The notes beneath the pieces are model-generated. The model searched no databases and was not told the origin of the DNA. It saw only the letters and a list, made by a program, of their open reading frames with translations. Of a stretch of DNA of 64,000 nt, positions 37,758 through 48,063 are shown piece after piece (position 1 is the stretch's first letter; each line of letters begins with the position of its first letter). The stretch covers positions 62,001 to 126,000 of the forward strand of contig NZ_MVJN01000008.1 in the NCBI RefSeq assembly GCF_003265995.1. Direction: 5' to 3'. Both the position numbers and the translations under genes were made by a program. The DNA is from Legionella quinlivanii (lineage in GTDB: Bacteria > Pseudomonadota > Gammaproteobacteria > Legionellales > Legionellaceae).

Positions 37758-40700
37758 CTAAGCTCTTAAAATTAATTGCTTTCCAGAACGGGAGGGAATT
37801 TTTTCGCCGGGTAATAATACACCCACTAGATTTAAAGGGTCTACCGCAAAGATAGAGATTTCCTGCGCCTCAGTTTGCGCTGGAGTGGCTCGTAATGAGT
37901 CCACTGCATAAGCCAATGCAAACTGCTCACCGGTAAAGCCGCTGATAAATCGTCCGCCGCGGATTTCTCCCTGCGCTTCCAGTCGACGAAAACCGCTTAG
38001 CAATTCTGACCAGGATGCCGCGATTTTTTCCCGCATAACAATCTCACGAAAACAGACCCCGTAGCGCTTTAACAGGATTCGACAGATGGATTCAATACGC
38101 CGCTCTGGCTCTACTGGCTTAGCGGCACGCAATAAGGACCAGCGTCCCTGACTGAATAAATTATGGCGGCGAGGACGTCGGCCGGTCCGCCGCTGCGGGT
38201 CTATCATGGCACGTAAGTTATCGAAGCTGTCAGCGCTTATCAAACCTGCCGCCACCAACTCCCAGAGCGCATTTTCAACTTCTGTCTTTAACTTCTGCAC
38301 ATCACTGACAATATCGCTGAAGAATGAAGCGCCATGCGTTTGCAGGTAGCTATAAACCACTTGGGCGTTATAGCTTAAACTTTTTAATTCCTCTGCAGTA
38401 TAGGCGGATTTTCCAGCCAGCCAGCCTGATTCTTCCCGGATTAAAAAGGTTATAGGCGTGACACTGTTCGCCTGAATCGACTTGTAACTGCTGATTTCAA
38501 GATCCTTCTCTTTCAGGGAGGATTCAATACTGGGATGGAGGCTGGGTCTGCCCCACATGACTACCCCCGAGAGACAAAGCCTGTCTAGCAAATCCGGACT
38601 GTAATCACTTACCCGTTTGGCAAAAATCTGCTTTTCCCAGGCATTTGCCGGAATTTCATAGGCCTGTAACTGGCGGATGACTTCTAAAACACCCTGCTCA
38701 CCCTTAAGCTGGCTTTTGCCGGTGATATGCTGCCATTTAGCCAGCCAGCGAATAAATTGCAGAGCGCTTACCGGTTCAATTTCCTTTCGTAATTTCGCCA
38801 GTGTCTGCTGATGAATTCTTGCCAGTAGACGCCGTTCACACCACTCCATTACGCCCTGGTTTTGTCGAAAATGTCCTCGTAGAATCTGACCGCTTGCTTC
38901 CAGTTTTAACAGACCATTATTGATCTGGCTTTCAGGTAACTTTAATAAATCGACAAGCTCGCTTACATTGACTGGGCCAAGATGCTGCATCCACCCTCTC
39001 AGCATCATCAGCAAGGCATCATCTGCATCATAGACTTGACTATCCCATTCAATAAAATCCTCTGTAAAAACAGCAGATGGATAAACTGCCTGATAGGCAT
39101 TCTTTTTCTCGGTTGCAACCCAGAATGCCTGACCCTCTACATGGGCAGTACCCGCACGATTCGCATTTTGCAATTGTTCAAACAACATAGACCAGCTATC
39201 AGAGATGCGCAGATTATCACAGGAAAGACCAATCATCGTTTGCAGAAAATCATGCAATTCGTCCGCGTTTCTGATATCTGGCCAGGCCTGTCTTTGTACA
39301 TCGGCAATCACTTCCCCATCAAGCTGCCCCATATTGCCCTGCAGCCATTCAGGTAAAATCCGCCGCATGGCCACTGCCCGCGTTCGCCGCTCTTCCAAAG
39401 GCGCATCGTCAAGGAAAGCATAAGGGTTTGCATTGAGGATCTCATGCGAAAATACTGAAGGGGTTGGCGTATCCACGGCGATACAGTGTATCGTTCCCGC
39501 TTTAATCGCTTTAAGCAGTTCACGCAAGCCCTCAATATCCATCGCTTCGGTCAGGCAGTCTTTCATGGTTTCATCGATCAAAGGATGTTCAGGCAACTCC
39601 ACATCCTTTCCACCCAGATTGTCCTGACAAGCGGCGGCTTGCGGGAAAACTGCAGCCAGAAGATCATCTGCACGCATGCGTAATATATTAGGCGGCACTT
39701 TGCGGCCATTGCGGTATCGCATTAAAGCCAAAGCCCTGATTGCATCCCAACGCCAGCGGGTTGTGAAAACAGGTGATTGCAAAACTGCCTGCACCAGAAC
39801 CTTTTTTATTGTTGCCGGATGGAGAAACTGAAAAACATCTTCAAGCGGAAAGCTGTGTTGCTCGGCTAAAGAGATTGCTAACCCATCGTCCGTTGCCGCT
39901 GCCTGTAATTCAAAATTAAAGGAACGGCAGAAACGTTTGCGTAATGCCAGCCCCCAGGCCTTATTGATACGCGCACCAAATGGGGCATGAATAATTAGCT
40001 GCATTCCGCCTGACTCATCAAAAAACCGCTCGGCGATAATCGTCTTCTGGCTGGGAACTGCCCCTAATAAAGCACGTCCTTCAAGGACATAATCAATCAT
40101 TTGGCCCGCAGCATAATCACTGACACGACAGTGGGCGGTTAACCATTCCCTTGCTTTTTTCTGAATTGCAGAGTCAGTAGCTGTTGGTATTGGAAGTAAT
40201 TCATCTATTTTGTTTCTTAAGCTGGAAACCTGTAAAGACAATTCATTACTACGGGCTGGTGCTTCCCCCAGCCAGAAAGGCACTGTGGGTGCTGCACCCT
40301 GAGCGTCCTCAACAATGACTCTTCCTCTGGTATTTTCAACTTTGTACACCCTCCAGGACGTATTGCCCAACAAAATGACATCGCCGCGATGGCTTTCCAC
40401 AGCGAACTCCTCATCGAGAGTACCCACTACAATTTCTTCAGGAGCGGCAATGACCGTAAATAAATTGGTTTCCGGAATTGCACCGCCATTCATAATGGCC
40501 GCCATGAGACTGCCTCTTCGCCCCTTTACAATGCCATTGATTCGATCGCGAAAGAGATAAGCTCCGTAGCGCCCGCGAGAAGCGGCAATGCCTTCACTTA
40601 GCATTTCCAGAACGGTATTAAAAACCTCTCTTTTCAAATGACGGTAAGGATAACTGCGTTTCACTAATTTGAATAATTCCTCTTCGCTCCATTCGTCGGT

Positions 40701-41972
40701 GGCGCAAGCCGCTACTATCTGCTGTGCCAGAATATCCAACGGCTGCTCGGGTATTATCAACCGATCCAAATCACCGCTGTAGATGCCATATACCAAAGCG
40801 GCACACTCCAGCAGCTCATCGCGGGTAGTAGCAAAAAAATGGCCTCTTGAAATTGCGCCGTGCCAATGGCCGGCACGGCCCACGCGCTGTAATGCAGCGG
40901 CCAAGGCCCGTGGTGATCCAATCTGGCACACCAGATCCACGGTACCAATATCAATGCCAAGTTCTAAAGAGGCGGTTGCCACAATCACTTTTAAGGCGCC
41001 GGTTTTCAACCCATTTTCGGCTGCCAATCTTAATTTGCGCGACAAACTGCCGTGATGGGCGGCCACCAATTCCTTGCCTATGCGGTTAGCAAGGTGATGC
41101 GACATGCGCTCTGATAGTTTCCGTGTATTGACAAAGACCAGCGTGGAGCGATTCTGCATGGCCAATTCTGCTACGCGATCATAAATTTCATCCCAGACAT
41201 CATTGGAAGTGACAGCCTCCAGCGCGGTTTTAGGAACCTCTACCTTAAGATCCAGATGGCGCTGATGACCGATGTTAACGATATTCGGAACGGCGCGGCA
41301 ACTGCCGCTTAAAAATTTAGCCACTTCTTCGATGGGTTTTTGGGTCGCAGATAAGCCAATCCGGACAGGCAATTCATAGGTCAGTTTTTCCAGGCGCTCG
41401 AGAGACAAGGCCAGATGAGTTCCGCGCTTACTATTAACCAGAGCATGGATTTCATCGACGATGACAGTGCGAACTGTTTTTAACAAAGCTCGGCTCTTTT
41501 CTGCAGTCAGTAACAAGTAGAATGATTCCGGTGTTGTTACCAGAATATGAGGCGGCTTTTTTAACATCGATTGCCTGTCCTTTGCCGGTGTGTCGCCAGT
41601 TCTGACGGCCACCCGAATATCATCCATTATTATGCCCGCCGCATTCGCATTCTCCTGAATTTGCTTTAAAGGGCCAAGAAGGTTCTTTTGGATATCATTG
41701 CCCAGGGCTTTCAGAGGTGAGATATAAATCACTTCGGTTTGATTCTCCAATCTGTTTTCCACTGCCGCGCGCATGAGTTGATCAAGGCAAACCATGAAGG
41801 CAGCAAAGGTTTTGCCCGAACCGGTTGGCGCAGAAATTAAAGTATGCTCGCCAGCCAGGATTCCTGGCCAACCTTCAATCTGCGGTGCGGTAGGCGTCTC
41901 AAACTGATTAATGAACCATTCCTTAATTAAGGGATGAGCCCAATCGATACTATGTGGATAGGAAGAGATCAT
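37758..41972 (-). CDS. lhr: Large helicase-related protein Lhr
   Basis: A 1404-residue superfamily 2 DNA helicase. Motif I SAPTGSGKTFAAF, motif II DEIH, motif III GLSATQ, and the helicase C region with ASLELGIDIGTVDLVCQ and QRVGRAGH, followed by the Lhr winged-helix and core domains and a long C-terminal domain, as in bacterial Lhr. Implicated in DNA repair. The ATG has no ribosome binding site; a TATACT box at 41979-41984 would place transcription start at or one base before the ATG, so the mRNA may be leaderless. Confidence 0.95.
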   Translation of the reverse strand: MISSYPHSIDWAHPLIKEWFINQFETPTAPQIEGWPGILAGEHTLISAPTGSGKTFAAFMVCLDQLMRAAVENRLENQTEVIYISPLKALGNDIQKNLLGPLKQIQENANAAGIIMDDIRVAVRTGDTPAKDRQSMLKKPPHILVTTPESFYLLLTAEKSRALLKTVRTVIVDEIHALVNSKRGTHLALSLERLEKLTYELPVRIGLSATQKPIEEVAKFLSGSCRAVPNIVNIGHQRHLDLKVEVPKTALEAVTSNDVWDEIYDRVAELAMQNRSTLVFVNTRKLSERMSHHLANRIGKELVAAHHGSLSRKLRLAAENGLKTGALKVIVATASLELGIDIGTVDLVCQIGSPRALAAALQRVGRAGHWHGAISRGHFFATTRDELLECAALVYGIYSGDLDRLIIPEQPLDILAQQIVAACATDEWSEEELFKLVKRSYPYRHLKREVFNTVLEMLSEGIAASRGRYGAYLFRDRINGIVKGRRGSLMAAIMNGGAIPETNLFTVIAAPEEIVVGTLDEEFAVESHRGDVILLGNTSWRVYKVENTRGRVIVEDAQGAAPTVPFWLGEAPARSNELSLQVSSLRNKIDELLPIPTATDSAIQKKAREWLTAHCRVSDYAAGQMIDYVLEGRALLGAVPSQKTIIAERFFDESGGMQLIIHAPFGARINKAWGLALRKRFCRSFNFELQAAATDDGLAISLAEQHSFPLEDVFQFLHPATIKKVLVQAVLQSPVFTTRWRWDAIRALALMRYRNGRKVPPNILRMRADDLLAAVFPQAAACQDNLGGKDVELPEHPLIDETMKDCLTEAMDIEGLRELLKAIKAGTIHCIAVDTPTPSVFSHEILNANPYAFLDDAPLEERRTRAVAMRRILPEWLQGNMGQLDGEVIADVQRQAWPDIRNADELHDFLQTMIGLSCDNLRISDSWSMLFEQLQNANRAGTAHVEGQAFWVATEKKNAYQAVYPSAVFTEDFIEWDSQVYDADDALLMMLRGWMQHLGPVNVSELVDLLKLPESQINNGLLKLEASGQILRGHFRQNQGVMEWCERRLLARIHQQTLAKLRKEIEPVSALQFIRWLAKWQHITGKSQLKGEQGVLEVIRQLQAYEIPANAWEKQIFAKRVSDYSPDLLDRLCLSGVVMWGRPSLHPSIESSLKEKDLEISSYKSIQANSVTPITFLIREESGWLAGKSAYTAEELKSLSYNAQVVYSYLQTHGASFFSDIVSDVQKLKTEVENALWELVAAGLISADSFDNLRAMIDPQRRTGRRPRRHNLFSQGRWSLLRAAKPVEPERRIESICRILLKRYGVCFREIVMREKIAASWSELLSGFRRLEAQGEIRGGRFISGFTGEQFALAYAVDSLRATPAQTEAQEISIFAVDPLNLVGVLLPGEKIPSRSGKQLILRA

Positions 41973-41978
41973 GGCTAT

Positions 41979-41984
41979 AGTATA
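41979..41984 (-). promoter_or_regulatory. Possible -10 box giving a leaderless lhr mRNA
   Basis: TATACT on the minus strand, 3' end six bases from the lhr ATG. No good -35 match at standard spacing. Confidence 0.3.
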
Positions 41985-42079
41985 GCAAATCTCGGCTTCG
42001 AAAAGGGCAAACCTGAGATTTGCAAAAAACGGATTTCAATCCTAAGTTTATTAAATGACAGGGAATAGTGAGACCCAAC

Positions 42080-43144
42080 ATGCTAGCCTTCAACCAGGAT
42101 AAAGCAGAACAATTTTCGCAACATTTATTACTGCTTCTGAACCACGCCGCTTTAGCCTTAATGATATCAATAGGCCATCGCAGTAAACTCTTTGATGTAA
42201 TGAGTACAATGGACGCTGCAAATAGTGAAACAATTGCCCAGAATGCAAACTTAAATGAGCGCTATGTCCGGGAGTGGCTCAATGCGATGGTTACAGGCGG
42301 CATCATTGATTATGATACGCAGCAAAAGCTCTATTCTTTACCAGCGGAACATGCCGCGTTTCTAACCCGGGCAGCCTCTCCGAATAATATTGCGGTGATC
42401 GCCCAGTTTATTCCTATTCTGGCCAACGTAGAAGATTTAATCCTCAATGCATTTATCCATGGCGGCGGCGTGCCTTATGAAGCCTATCACCGTTTTCACA
42501 GCGTCATGGCAGAACAAAGCGGACAAACTATTTATCTGGCTTTACTGGATAAGATTATTCCCTTAGTCAATGGTTTGAGGGAACAACTCCAGCAAGGGAT
42601 TAAAGTGCTCGATATTGGCTGCGGTTATGGACGCGCGCTCAGCTTAATGGCCGAAAATTTTCCCAATAGCCAGTTTTATGGATTTGATTTATGTGAGGAA
42701 ACCATTGACCATGCCAATGCACTGGCCCTGCAGAAAGGTCTGACTAATCTTCATTTTATGCGTAGGGATTTAGCGAAATGGCATGAACAAAATCAATACG
42801 ATTTGATTACCAGCTTTGATGTGATTCATGATCAAGCCCATCCAAAGGACGTCCTCAAGGCTGTTTATGAGGCCTTAAAACCACAAGGAGTGTTTCTGAT
42901 GCAAGATATAAAGACTTCCAGCCAGGTGGAAAAAAACACTAATCACCCGATTGCACCCCTGATTTATACCATTTCATGTCTGCATTGCATGACGGTTTCG
43001 CTGTCACAAAATGGAGCGGGGCTGGGGGCCGCCTGGGGAGAGGAGCTGGCGGAGGAAATGTTAAAAGATGCCGGATTTACCCAGATTGAAAAAAGCTATC
43101 TTGAACATGACATCATGAATACTTATTACATTGTTCACAAATAA
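42080..43144 (+). CDS. Class I SAM-dependent methyltransferase
   Basis: A 354-residue protein with a winged-helix-like N-domain (LFDVMSTMDAANSETIAQNA, then RYVREWLNAMVTGGII) and a Rossmann methyltransferase domain with motif I VLDIGCGYGRALSLMA and YDLITSFDVIHDQAHP. This layout is that of small-molecule O-methyltransferases. ATG 42080 has GAG seven bases upstream; a GTG at 42068 is the alternative. Substrate unknown. Not coupled to neighbours. Confidence 0.85.
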   Translation: MLAFNQDKAEQFSQHLLLLLNHAALALMISIGHRSKLFDVMSTMDAANSETIAQNANLNERYVREWLNAMVTGGIIDYDTQQKLYSLPAEHAAFLTRAASPNNIAVIAQFIPILANVEDLILNAFIHGGGVPYEAYHRFHSVMAEQSGQTIYLALLDKIIPLVNGLREQLQQGIKVLDIGCGYGRALSLMAENFPNSQFYGFDLCEETIDHANALALQKGLTNLHFMRRDLAKWHEQNQYDLITSFDVIHDQAHPKDVLKAVYEALKPQGVFLMQDIKTSSQVEKNTNHPIAPLIYTISCLHCMTVSLSQNGAGLGAAWGEELAEEMLKDAGFTQIEKSYLEHDIMNTYYIVHK

Positions 43145-43204
43145 AGGATTTTGCTTAAAATTCAATCTATATTTTAAACAGGCTATTTTCGCAGGTTAAA
43201 CGTC

Positions 43205-44677
43205 ATGAACTCTTTGCATCAGGCTCTTGTCGTGTGTTCCTTAAGCCTGATTATTTCTATTAGTCAGGCCCAAACTGTTCCAACTCAGCCTGGCACACTG
43301 CTTAATGATATCCATTCCGGCTTAAATCCTACTCAGCATCTACAAGTTATTCATCCGGTTTCGATAACAGAAATTCAAAATACAATTCAGAAAGCCAGGC
43401 AGAAGGGTTTATCAATCAGTATTAGCGGCGGTCAACATTCAATGGGCGGACAACAATATGGCAGAGGCACTATTAATCTGAATATGTCTCGCTTTAATAA
43501 GGTAATTGGTCTTGACAGTGACAAAGGGATTGTCGAAGTTCAGGCCGGAATTGAATGGCCAGAATTAGTTGCCTGGCTGCGTAAGAATCAAACTAATCCG
43601 CCACAGTGGGGAATCCGGCAAAAGCAAACCGGGGCGGACAAATTGAGTATTGGCGGCGCCCTGTCCTCCAATATTCATGGGAGAGGTCTTAATATGTCTC
43701 CCATAATTGATGATGTCGAATCGTTTACACTCGTGGATGCCAATGGAGATTTGCTGGAATGCAGCCGCACTCAGAACGCCGAGTTATTCAAGCTGGTTAT
43801 TGGCGGTTATGGACTGTTTGGCGTTATTGCAACTGTCAAACTGCGCCTGGCACCGGTAACCACACTTGAAAGAGAGGTACAGGTAATTAATATTGATCAA
43901 TTCATTCCTCTGGTAAGTCAGCGCATCAAAGAGGGTTATTTATATGGCGATTTCCAGTTTGCAATTGATCCCGCCTCGGATGATTTCATGAAGAAGGGCA
44001 TTTATTCATTGTATAAGCCAGTCAATATTCAAGTGGATACGCAAAAACCCCAGAAAGAATTGACCAATCAGGACTGGACAAAACTGCTGATATTAGCCCA
44101 TAAAAATAAATCGGCAGCCTTTACAATTTACTCAAACTATTATCTGGGAACCAATGGCCAGCTTTATCGATCTGACACGCATCAAATGGGATTTTATTTA
44201 AATAATTATCATCAGCTGATTGACTCCAATTCCTCGGAAATGATTAGCGAAATTTATGTACCGAGAGATCAGCTGGTTCCTTTGTTTAATCAATTACGCG
44301 GTGATTTTCGCAAATATAAAATCAATCTGATATACGGAACAATACGCCTGATAAAAAAAGACAATGAAAGTTATTTACCCTGGGCCACACAGGATTATGC
44401 CTGTATCGTTTTCAATTTTCATGTAGACCATTCAAAACAAGGCATAGCAAAAGCCCAGCATGATTTCCGATTAATTATCGACAGGGCCCTGGAACATGAT
44501 GGCAGCTACTTCCTGACCTATCATCGCTGGGCCAGAAAAGATCAGGTTCTTAAAGCATATCCGCAATTTATTGAATTTTTAAAACTCAAAAAAAAGTATG
44601 ATCCTGATGAAATTTTTCAATCCAACTGGTACCGGTATTACAAACAACTGTTTAATTTGGATAGCAGCACCTCTTGA
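43205..44677 (+). CDS. Secreted FAD-linked oxidoreductase
   Basis: A 490-residue protein with a signal peptide (about 1-22, ending SISQAQ), an FAD-binding PCMH domain (SGGQHSMGGQQYGRGTINL, VEVQAGIEWPELVAWL, GGALSSNIHGRG) and a C-terminal region ending with the DPDEIFQSNWY motif of this oxidase family. It probably acts in the periplasm or outside on a sugar or alcohol. A second exported protein gene follows after 37 bases. Confidence 0.86.
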   Translation: MNSLHQALVVCSLSLIISISQAQTVPTQPGTLLNDIHSGLNPTQHLQVIHPVSITEIQNTIQKARQKGLSISISGGQHSMGGQQYGRGTINLNMSRFNKVIGLDSDKGIVEVQAGIEWPELVAWLRKNQTNPPQWGIRQKQTGADKLSIGGALSSNIHGRGLNMSPIIDDVESFTLVDANGDLLECSRTQNAELFKLVIGGYGLFGVIATVKLRLAPVTTLEREVQVINIDQFIPLVSQRIKEGYLYGDFQFAIDPASDDFMKKGIYSLYKPVNIQVDTQKPQKELTNQDWTKLLILAHKNKSAAFTIYSNYYLGTNGQLYRSDTHQMGFYLNNYHQLIDSNSSEMISEIYVPRDQLVPLFNQLRGDFRKYKINLIYGTIRLIKKDNESYLPWATQDYACIVFNFHVDHSKQGIAKAQHDFRLIIDRALEHDGSYFLTYHRWARKDQVLKAYPQFIEFLKLKKKYDPDEIFQSNWYRYYKQLFNLDSSTS

Positions 44678-44714
44678 TGTTATAATCTTCAGCAAATTCT
44701 CTGTTTAGTCTGAT

Positions 44715-45383
44715 ATGCGACGAATCGCTTTTCTCTTTATTTTACTGCTCTTATCAATGCATGCCGACGCCCGTTCACACTTTAAAAGCCGCATCGAATC
44801 CATTCCTGAATCGACTCAAGTTTTGATGAAACAATACACATGGAAACCGGGCTGTCCTGTTCCTATTAACCAACTGGTTTTAATCAAACTTTCTTACTGG
44901 GGATTTGATAAGAAAACACACCAGGGAATGATGATTGTTCATCAGGATATTGCCCCGGAAGTGGTGGAAATTTTTCGCCGTCTGTACCAAAAAAAATACC
45001 CTGTTCAGCAAATGAAATTAATGGAAGAATATAAGGGCAATGACGAATTGTCCATGCAGGCGAATAATACATCCGCTTTTAACTGCCGCCAAGTGACCAA
45101 TCAGCCGGGCATCTATTCACAACACAGTTATGGACGCGCTATTGATATTAATCCTCTCATTAATCCCTATGTTAAAGGTGCTTTAATTTTACCGGAGCAA
45201 GCAAAGAATTTTGCAAGCCGAAAGCAATCCTATCCAGGAAAAATTGCAGAAAATACCCCGTTTTATCAACTTTTCAAATCCTATCACTGGGATTGGGGCG
45301 GGAGTTGGTTTGATTTGCAGGACTATCAGCATTTTGAAAAAAGAGCCAATGGGGAAAGAAGAAATCCCTACGGCTATTCCTGA
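44715..45383 (+). CDS. Exported M15-family peptidoglycan peptidase-like protein
   Basis: A 222-residue protein with a signal peptide (about 1-19) and an M15 zinc peptidase core. SQHSYGRAIDIN gives the His and Asp ligands, WDWGGSWFDLQDYQHFEK the catalytic and third ligand residues, as in L-alanyl-D-glutamate endopeptidases and D-Ala-D-Ala carboxypeptidases. Likely cuts peptide cross-bridges in the periplasm or attacks other bacteria. Probably co-transcribed with the FAD oxidoreductase. Confidence 0.87.
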   Translation: MRRIAFLFILLLLSMHADARSHFKSRIESIPESTQVLMKQYTWKPGCPVPINQLVLIKLSYWGFDKKTHQGMMIVHQDIAPEVVEIFRRLYQKKYPVQQMKLMEEYKGNDELSMQANNTSAFNCRQVTNQPGIYSQHSYGRAIDINPLINPYVKGALILPEQAKNFASRKQSYPGKIAENTPFYQLFKSYHWDWGGSWFDLQDYQHFEKRANGERRNPYGYS

Positions 45384-45485
45384 TTTAATTAGACCACTAT
45401 TCGCGCCAAAGGTTGTTTACCTGCCAAATCTGTGCTTAGTTTTAATGAGGGATATTTAAAATAACCGCAAAGGGAGCTTGTGATT

Positions 45486-46277
45486 ATGGCAAATGGAATC
45501 ACTAAACGAGCTAAAGCAGCAAGAAAGAAATCAGGTAACTCCTGGGAACCTATGCAACATACTCGCAGTATTGTACAACGCTGGCATAAGCAATTACTGT
45601 CCGCCGATTTTTCAATTGAGGATATCAAAAGACTGGAAAATGAAATTCTTCAGGACAGCCGATTTCATCCAATTGATCTAAGCTCCAATGAAAAAATAAC
45701 TTACAGTGATAGCGCTTATACACAAAAAGAAGCCATGATTGATTTTGTTCTGGCTGTATGTCCTTATCTGTCATTACATGGCTTGCATCAACTGACGTCT
45801 TTAGCCTTAACCAAAGAAATCAATACTATTGATAATACCTTCTTGCGCAATAATGAACTGGCTCGTTATTTACTGGTTTACGAAGCAGGAATTTATGCCA
45901 GCCAACCCAGTGAATTAGAAGCGATGTTATTGTCTCAGTTTAAAGAAATTGCCGGTTATTTTAGCGAAGAAGGCTGGTTCAATGTCATTAATCACAGTAT
46001 CTTGCAGACTCTGAGTAATTTAAAAAGAGATTATGCCGGCTTTGAACCCCTGCATCTGTCAGAAGGAGTTTCTCCGGAGATGATTCAACGCTTAAAGCAC
46101 GCAGAATCTGAAATAGAAATATTCAAACCTGAGCTGGATCAGCCAGAGCTTCCTGAATGGTTTCATCCCCAAGGGGAACGAAAATGCCATCGTAAACTGC
46201 GCTTTTTTGGTTTTCGAGACAAAGAAGCCTCGCAAACCTTTAGCCACCCTTCACAAAGTGCATCCAGGATGGATTGA
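45486..46277 (+). CDS. Orphan soluble protein
   Basis: A 263-residue protein with no recognised domain. The N-terminus is basic (NGITKRAKAARKKSG); the middle is helical (two long stretches, about 70-190); the C-terminus is short, Ser-rich and polar (FSHPSQSASRMD). No signal peptide. GGAG lies nine bases before the ATG. An effector role is possible from its character and orphan status but not demonstrable. Confidence 0.7.
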   Translation: MANGITKRAKAARKKSGNSWEPMQHTRSIVQRWHKQLLSADFSIEDIKRLENEILQDSRFHPIDLSSNEKITYSDSAYTQKEAMIDFVLAVCPYLSLHGLHQLTSLALTKEINTIDNTFLRNNELARYLLVYEAGIYASQPSELEAMLLSQFKEIAGYFSEEGWFNVINHSILQTLSNLKRDYAGFEPLHLSEGVSPEMIQRLKHAESEIEIFKPELDQPELPEWFHPQGERKCHRKLRFFGFRDKEASQTFSHPSQSASRMD

Positions 46278-46419
46278 ACACTGATGTGCCTTTGCCTTTT
46301 GGGGTAGCAACTTGCGAGACTTATTTTAGTGGCGGTGAAAAATAACATCTTACAGCGGGTATTTTACTTCCCTGAATTTCGTGATATTTTGCAGCATCGA
46401 AGTTCACAGAGGCTATTTC

Positions 46420-47739
46420 ATGCCGCAGCTTCATTTGTTCTCTCAGGAGAAAAAAACAATTGTACTGGCTGCCTTGGGTGGAGCGCTTGAGTTTTATGAC
46501 TTCATTATTTACGTCATCTTTGCTCCCTTAATCAGTGAAATATTTTTTCCACAAAGTGATCGCCTGGCCTCATTGATGAGCGTCTATGCGATTTTTGCGA
46601 TTGGCTATTTTATTCGTCCGCTGGGCGGAATAATTTTCAGTCATTTTGGCGACAAATACGGGCGAAAAAAAACCTTCCTCGTTTCTATTGCCCTAATGGC
46701 AATTCCTACCTTTCTAATAGGTCTTTTGCCTACCTACGAGCAATTGGGTCTGGGCGCGAGCCTGCTGCTGATTATTCTTCGGGTTTTGCAGGGGCTGTCC
46801 ATCGGCGGTGAAATACCTGGTGCACTGACCTTTACCTGCGAGCATGTTGCCAGGGGAAAGCGAAGTTTTGCCTGCGGTGTAATCTTCTCTTTCCTTAACA
46901 TCGGTATTCTATTAGGCAATAGCCTAAGCCTGCTGCTCAATCAGCTATTAACAGCAGAACAATTAGCCAGTTACGGCTGGCGTATCCCCTTCCTTTTAGG
47001 CGGGGCCTTAGGCCTTATCAGCTTTATTATCCGCCGTCAGCTCAGCGAAAGTCCCCTTTTCCTGGCCTTGCACTCACAACATAAAAAAACCCGCCTTCCA
47101 TTTTTTGAAGCCCTTGCTAATCACTGGCGGCAGATTTTGCAGGGAGTAGGACTTACAGTGTTAGCCTGTGCCGTTATTAATTTATTATTCCTCTATCTGC
47201 CGGGATATCTCTCCGGCGTTTTGACTTATCCCAAACAACAGGCCCATCTCTTTACTACAATTACACTGGTCATCTATACATTCCTCATGCTCTTTTTCTG
47301 CTGGATGGGCGATCGTCTTGGCCGGCGTCGACTTCTTTGTCTTGGCGCCCTCGGATTTAGTATTTTCAGCTATCTTATTTTCGTGATATTAAGTTTTGAA
47401 ACAACAGCAAGCTTAAGTGCGGCGCTGCTGCTGATTGCCTTATTAAGCAGCATGATAATGGTTTATCCCAGTCTTTTGGTGGACTTATTCCCCACATCCA
47501 TCCGTTTTACCGGGATTGCAATAGCCTACAATATCACTTTCGCTATTTTTGGAGGATTAACTCCATTAATTGCAACGCTTTTAATTAAATATACTCAAAA
47601 TAAGCTCGCACCAGGATATTATTTAATCCTTTGTGCCTTACTCTGCCTCTTCTCACTCACGACAATCAGGACGTTGTGTTTTAACAAAAATGGCCCTGGT
47701 AAAATCCACAACGAATTATCCGCTTCTTTCGGAGAATAA
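46420..47739 (+). CDS. MFS transporter, metabolite:H+ symporter (MHS) type
   Basis: A 439-residue twelve-segment transporter. The N-terminal GGALEFYDFIIYVIFAPLI and the motif FGDKYGRKKTFLVSI fit the MHS group (ProP, ShiA, citrate carriers), which import organic acids or osmolytes. AGAGG lies seven bases before the chosen ATG (MPQLHLFSQE); the frame extends 13 codons upstream without support. The next gene begins one base after the stop. Confidence 0.87.
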   Translation: MPQLHLFSQEKKTIVLAALGGALEFYDFIIYVIFAPLISEIFFPQSDRLASLMSVYAIFAIGYFIRPLGGIIFSHFGDKYGRKKTFLVSIALMAIPTFLIGLLPTYEQLGLGASLLLIILRVLQGLSIGGEIPGALTFTCEHVARGKRSFACGVIFSFLNIGILLGNSLSLLLNQLLTAEQLASYGWRIPFLLGGALGLISFIIRRQLSESPLFLALHSQHKKTRLPFFEALANHWRQILQGVGLTVLACAVINLLFLYLPGYLSGVLTYPKQQAHLFTTITLVIYTFLMLFFCWMGDRLGRRRLLCLGALGFSIFSYLIFVILSFETTASLSAALLLIALLSSMIMVYPSLLVDLFPTSIRFTGIAIAYNITFAIFGGLTPLIATLLIKYTQNKLAPGYYLILCALLCLFSLTTIRTLCFNKNGPGKIHNELSASFGE

Positions 47740-47740
47740 T

Positions 47741-48031
47741 ATGAAACGATTGAGTAAACTGCTTATTCCGGCTTTCTTTCTAAGCTTAATTTTCTCGGGT
47801 AATGCCCAAGCCTGGTATGGTGTTTATGGCGGCGGAGGGTATAGAGATCACCATCATCACGGCTATGAGCGCGGTTATGGCTGGGGTGGTTTTTACGGTG
47901 GCGGCTGGGGTCCGGGACCAAATGTCATCATTAATATTCCAGCAGAGCCACGCTATTATGTGCCCTGCGAAACCGTGCGCATTTGCGATCAGGCCACCGA
48001 ACAATGCTGGCTTGAACGACACTGCGGGTAA
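47741..48031 (+). CDS. Small secreted Gly/Tyr/His-rich protein
   Basis: A 96-residue precursor with a signal peptide (about 1-22, cleavage after GNAQA). The mature part is rich in Gly, Tyr, Trp and His (YGVYGGGGYRDHHHHGYERG) and ends with a conserved-looking disulfide region (CETVRICDQATEQCW...C). A metal-binding or surface role is possible. GGAG six bases before the ATG lies within the end of the MFS gene, so the two are coupled. Confidence 0.75.
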   Translation: MKRLSKLLIPAFFLSLIFSGNAQAWYGVYGGGGYRDHHHHGYERGYGWGGFYGGGWGPGPNVIINIPAEPRYYVPCETVRICDQATEQCWLERHCG

Positions 48032-48063
48032 GCAGGCTGTTCTAAAATCCTCTCTCCCTCAGG

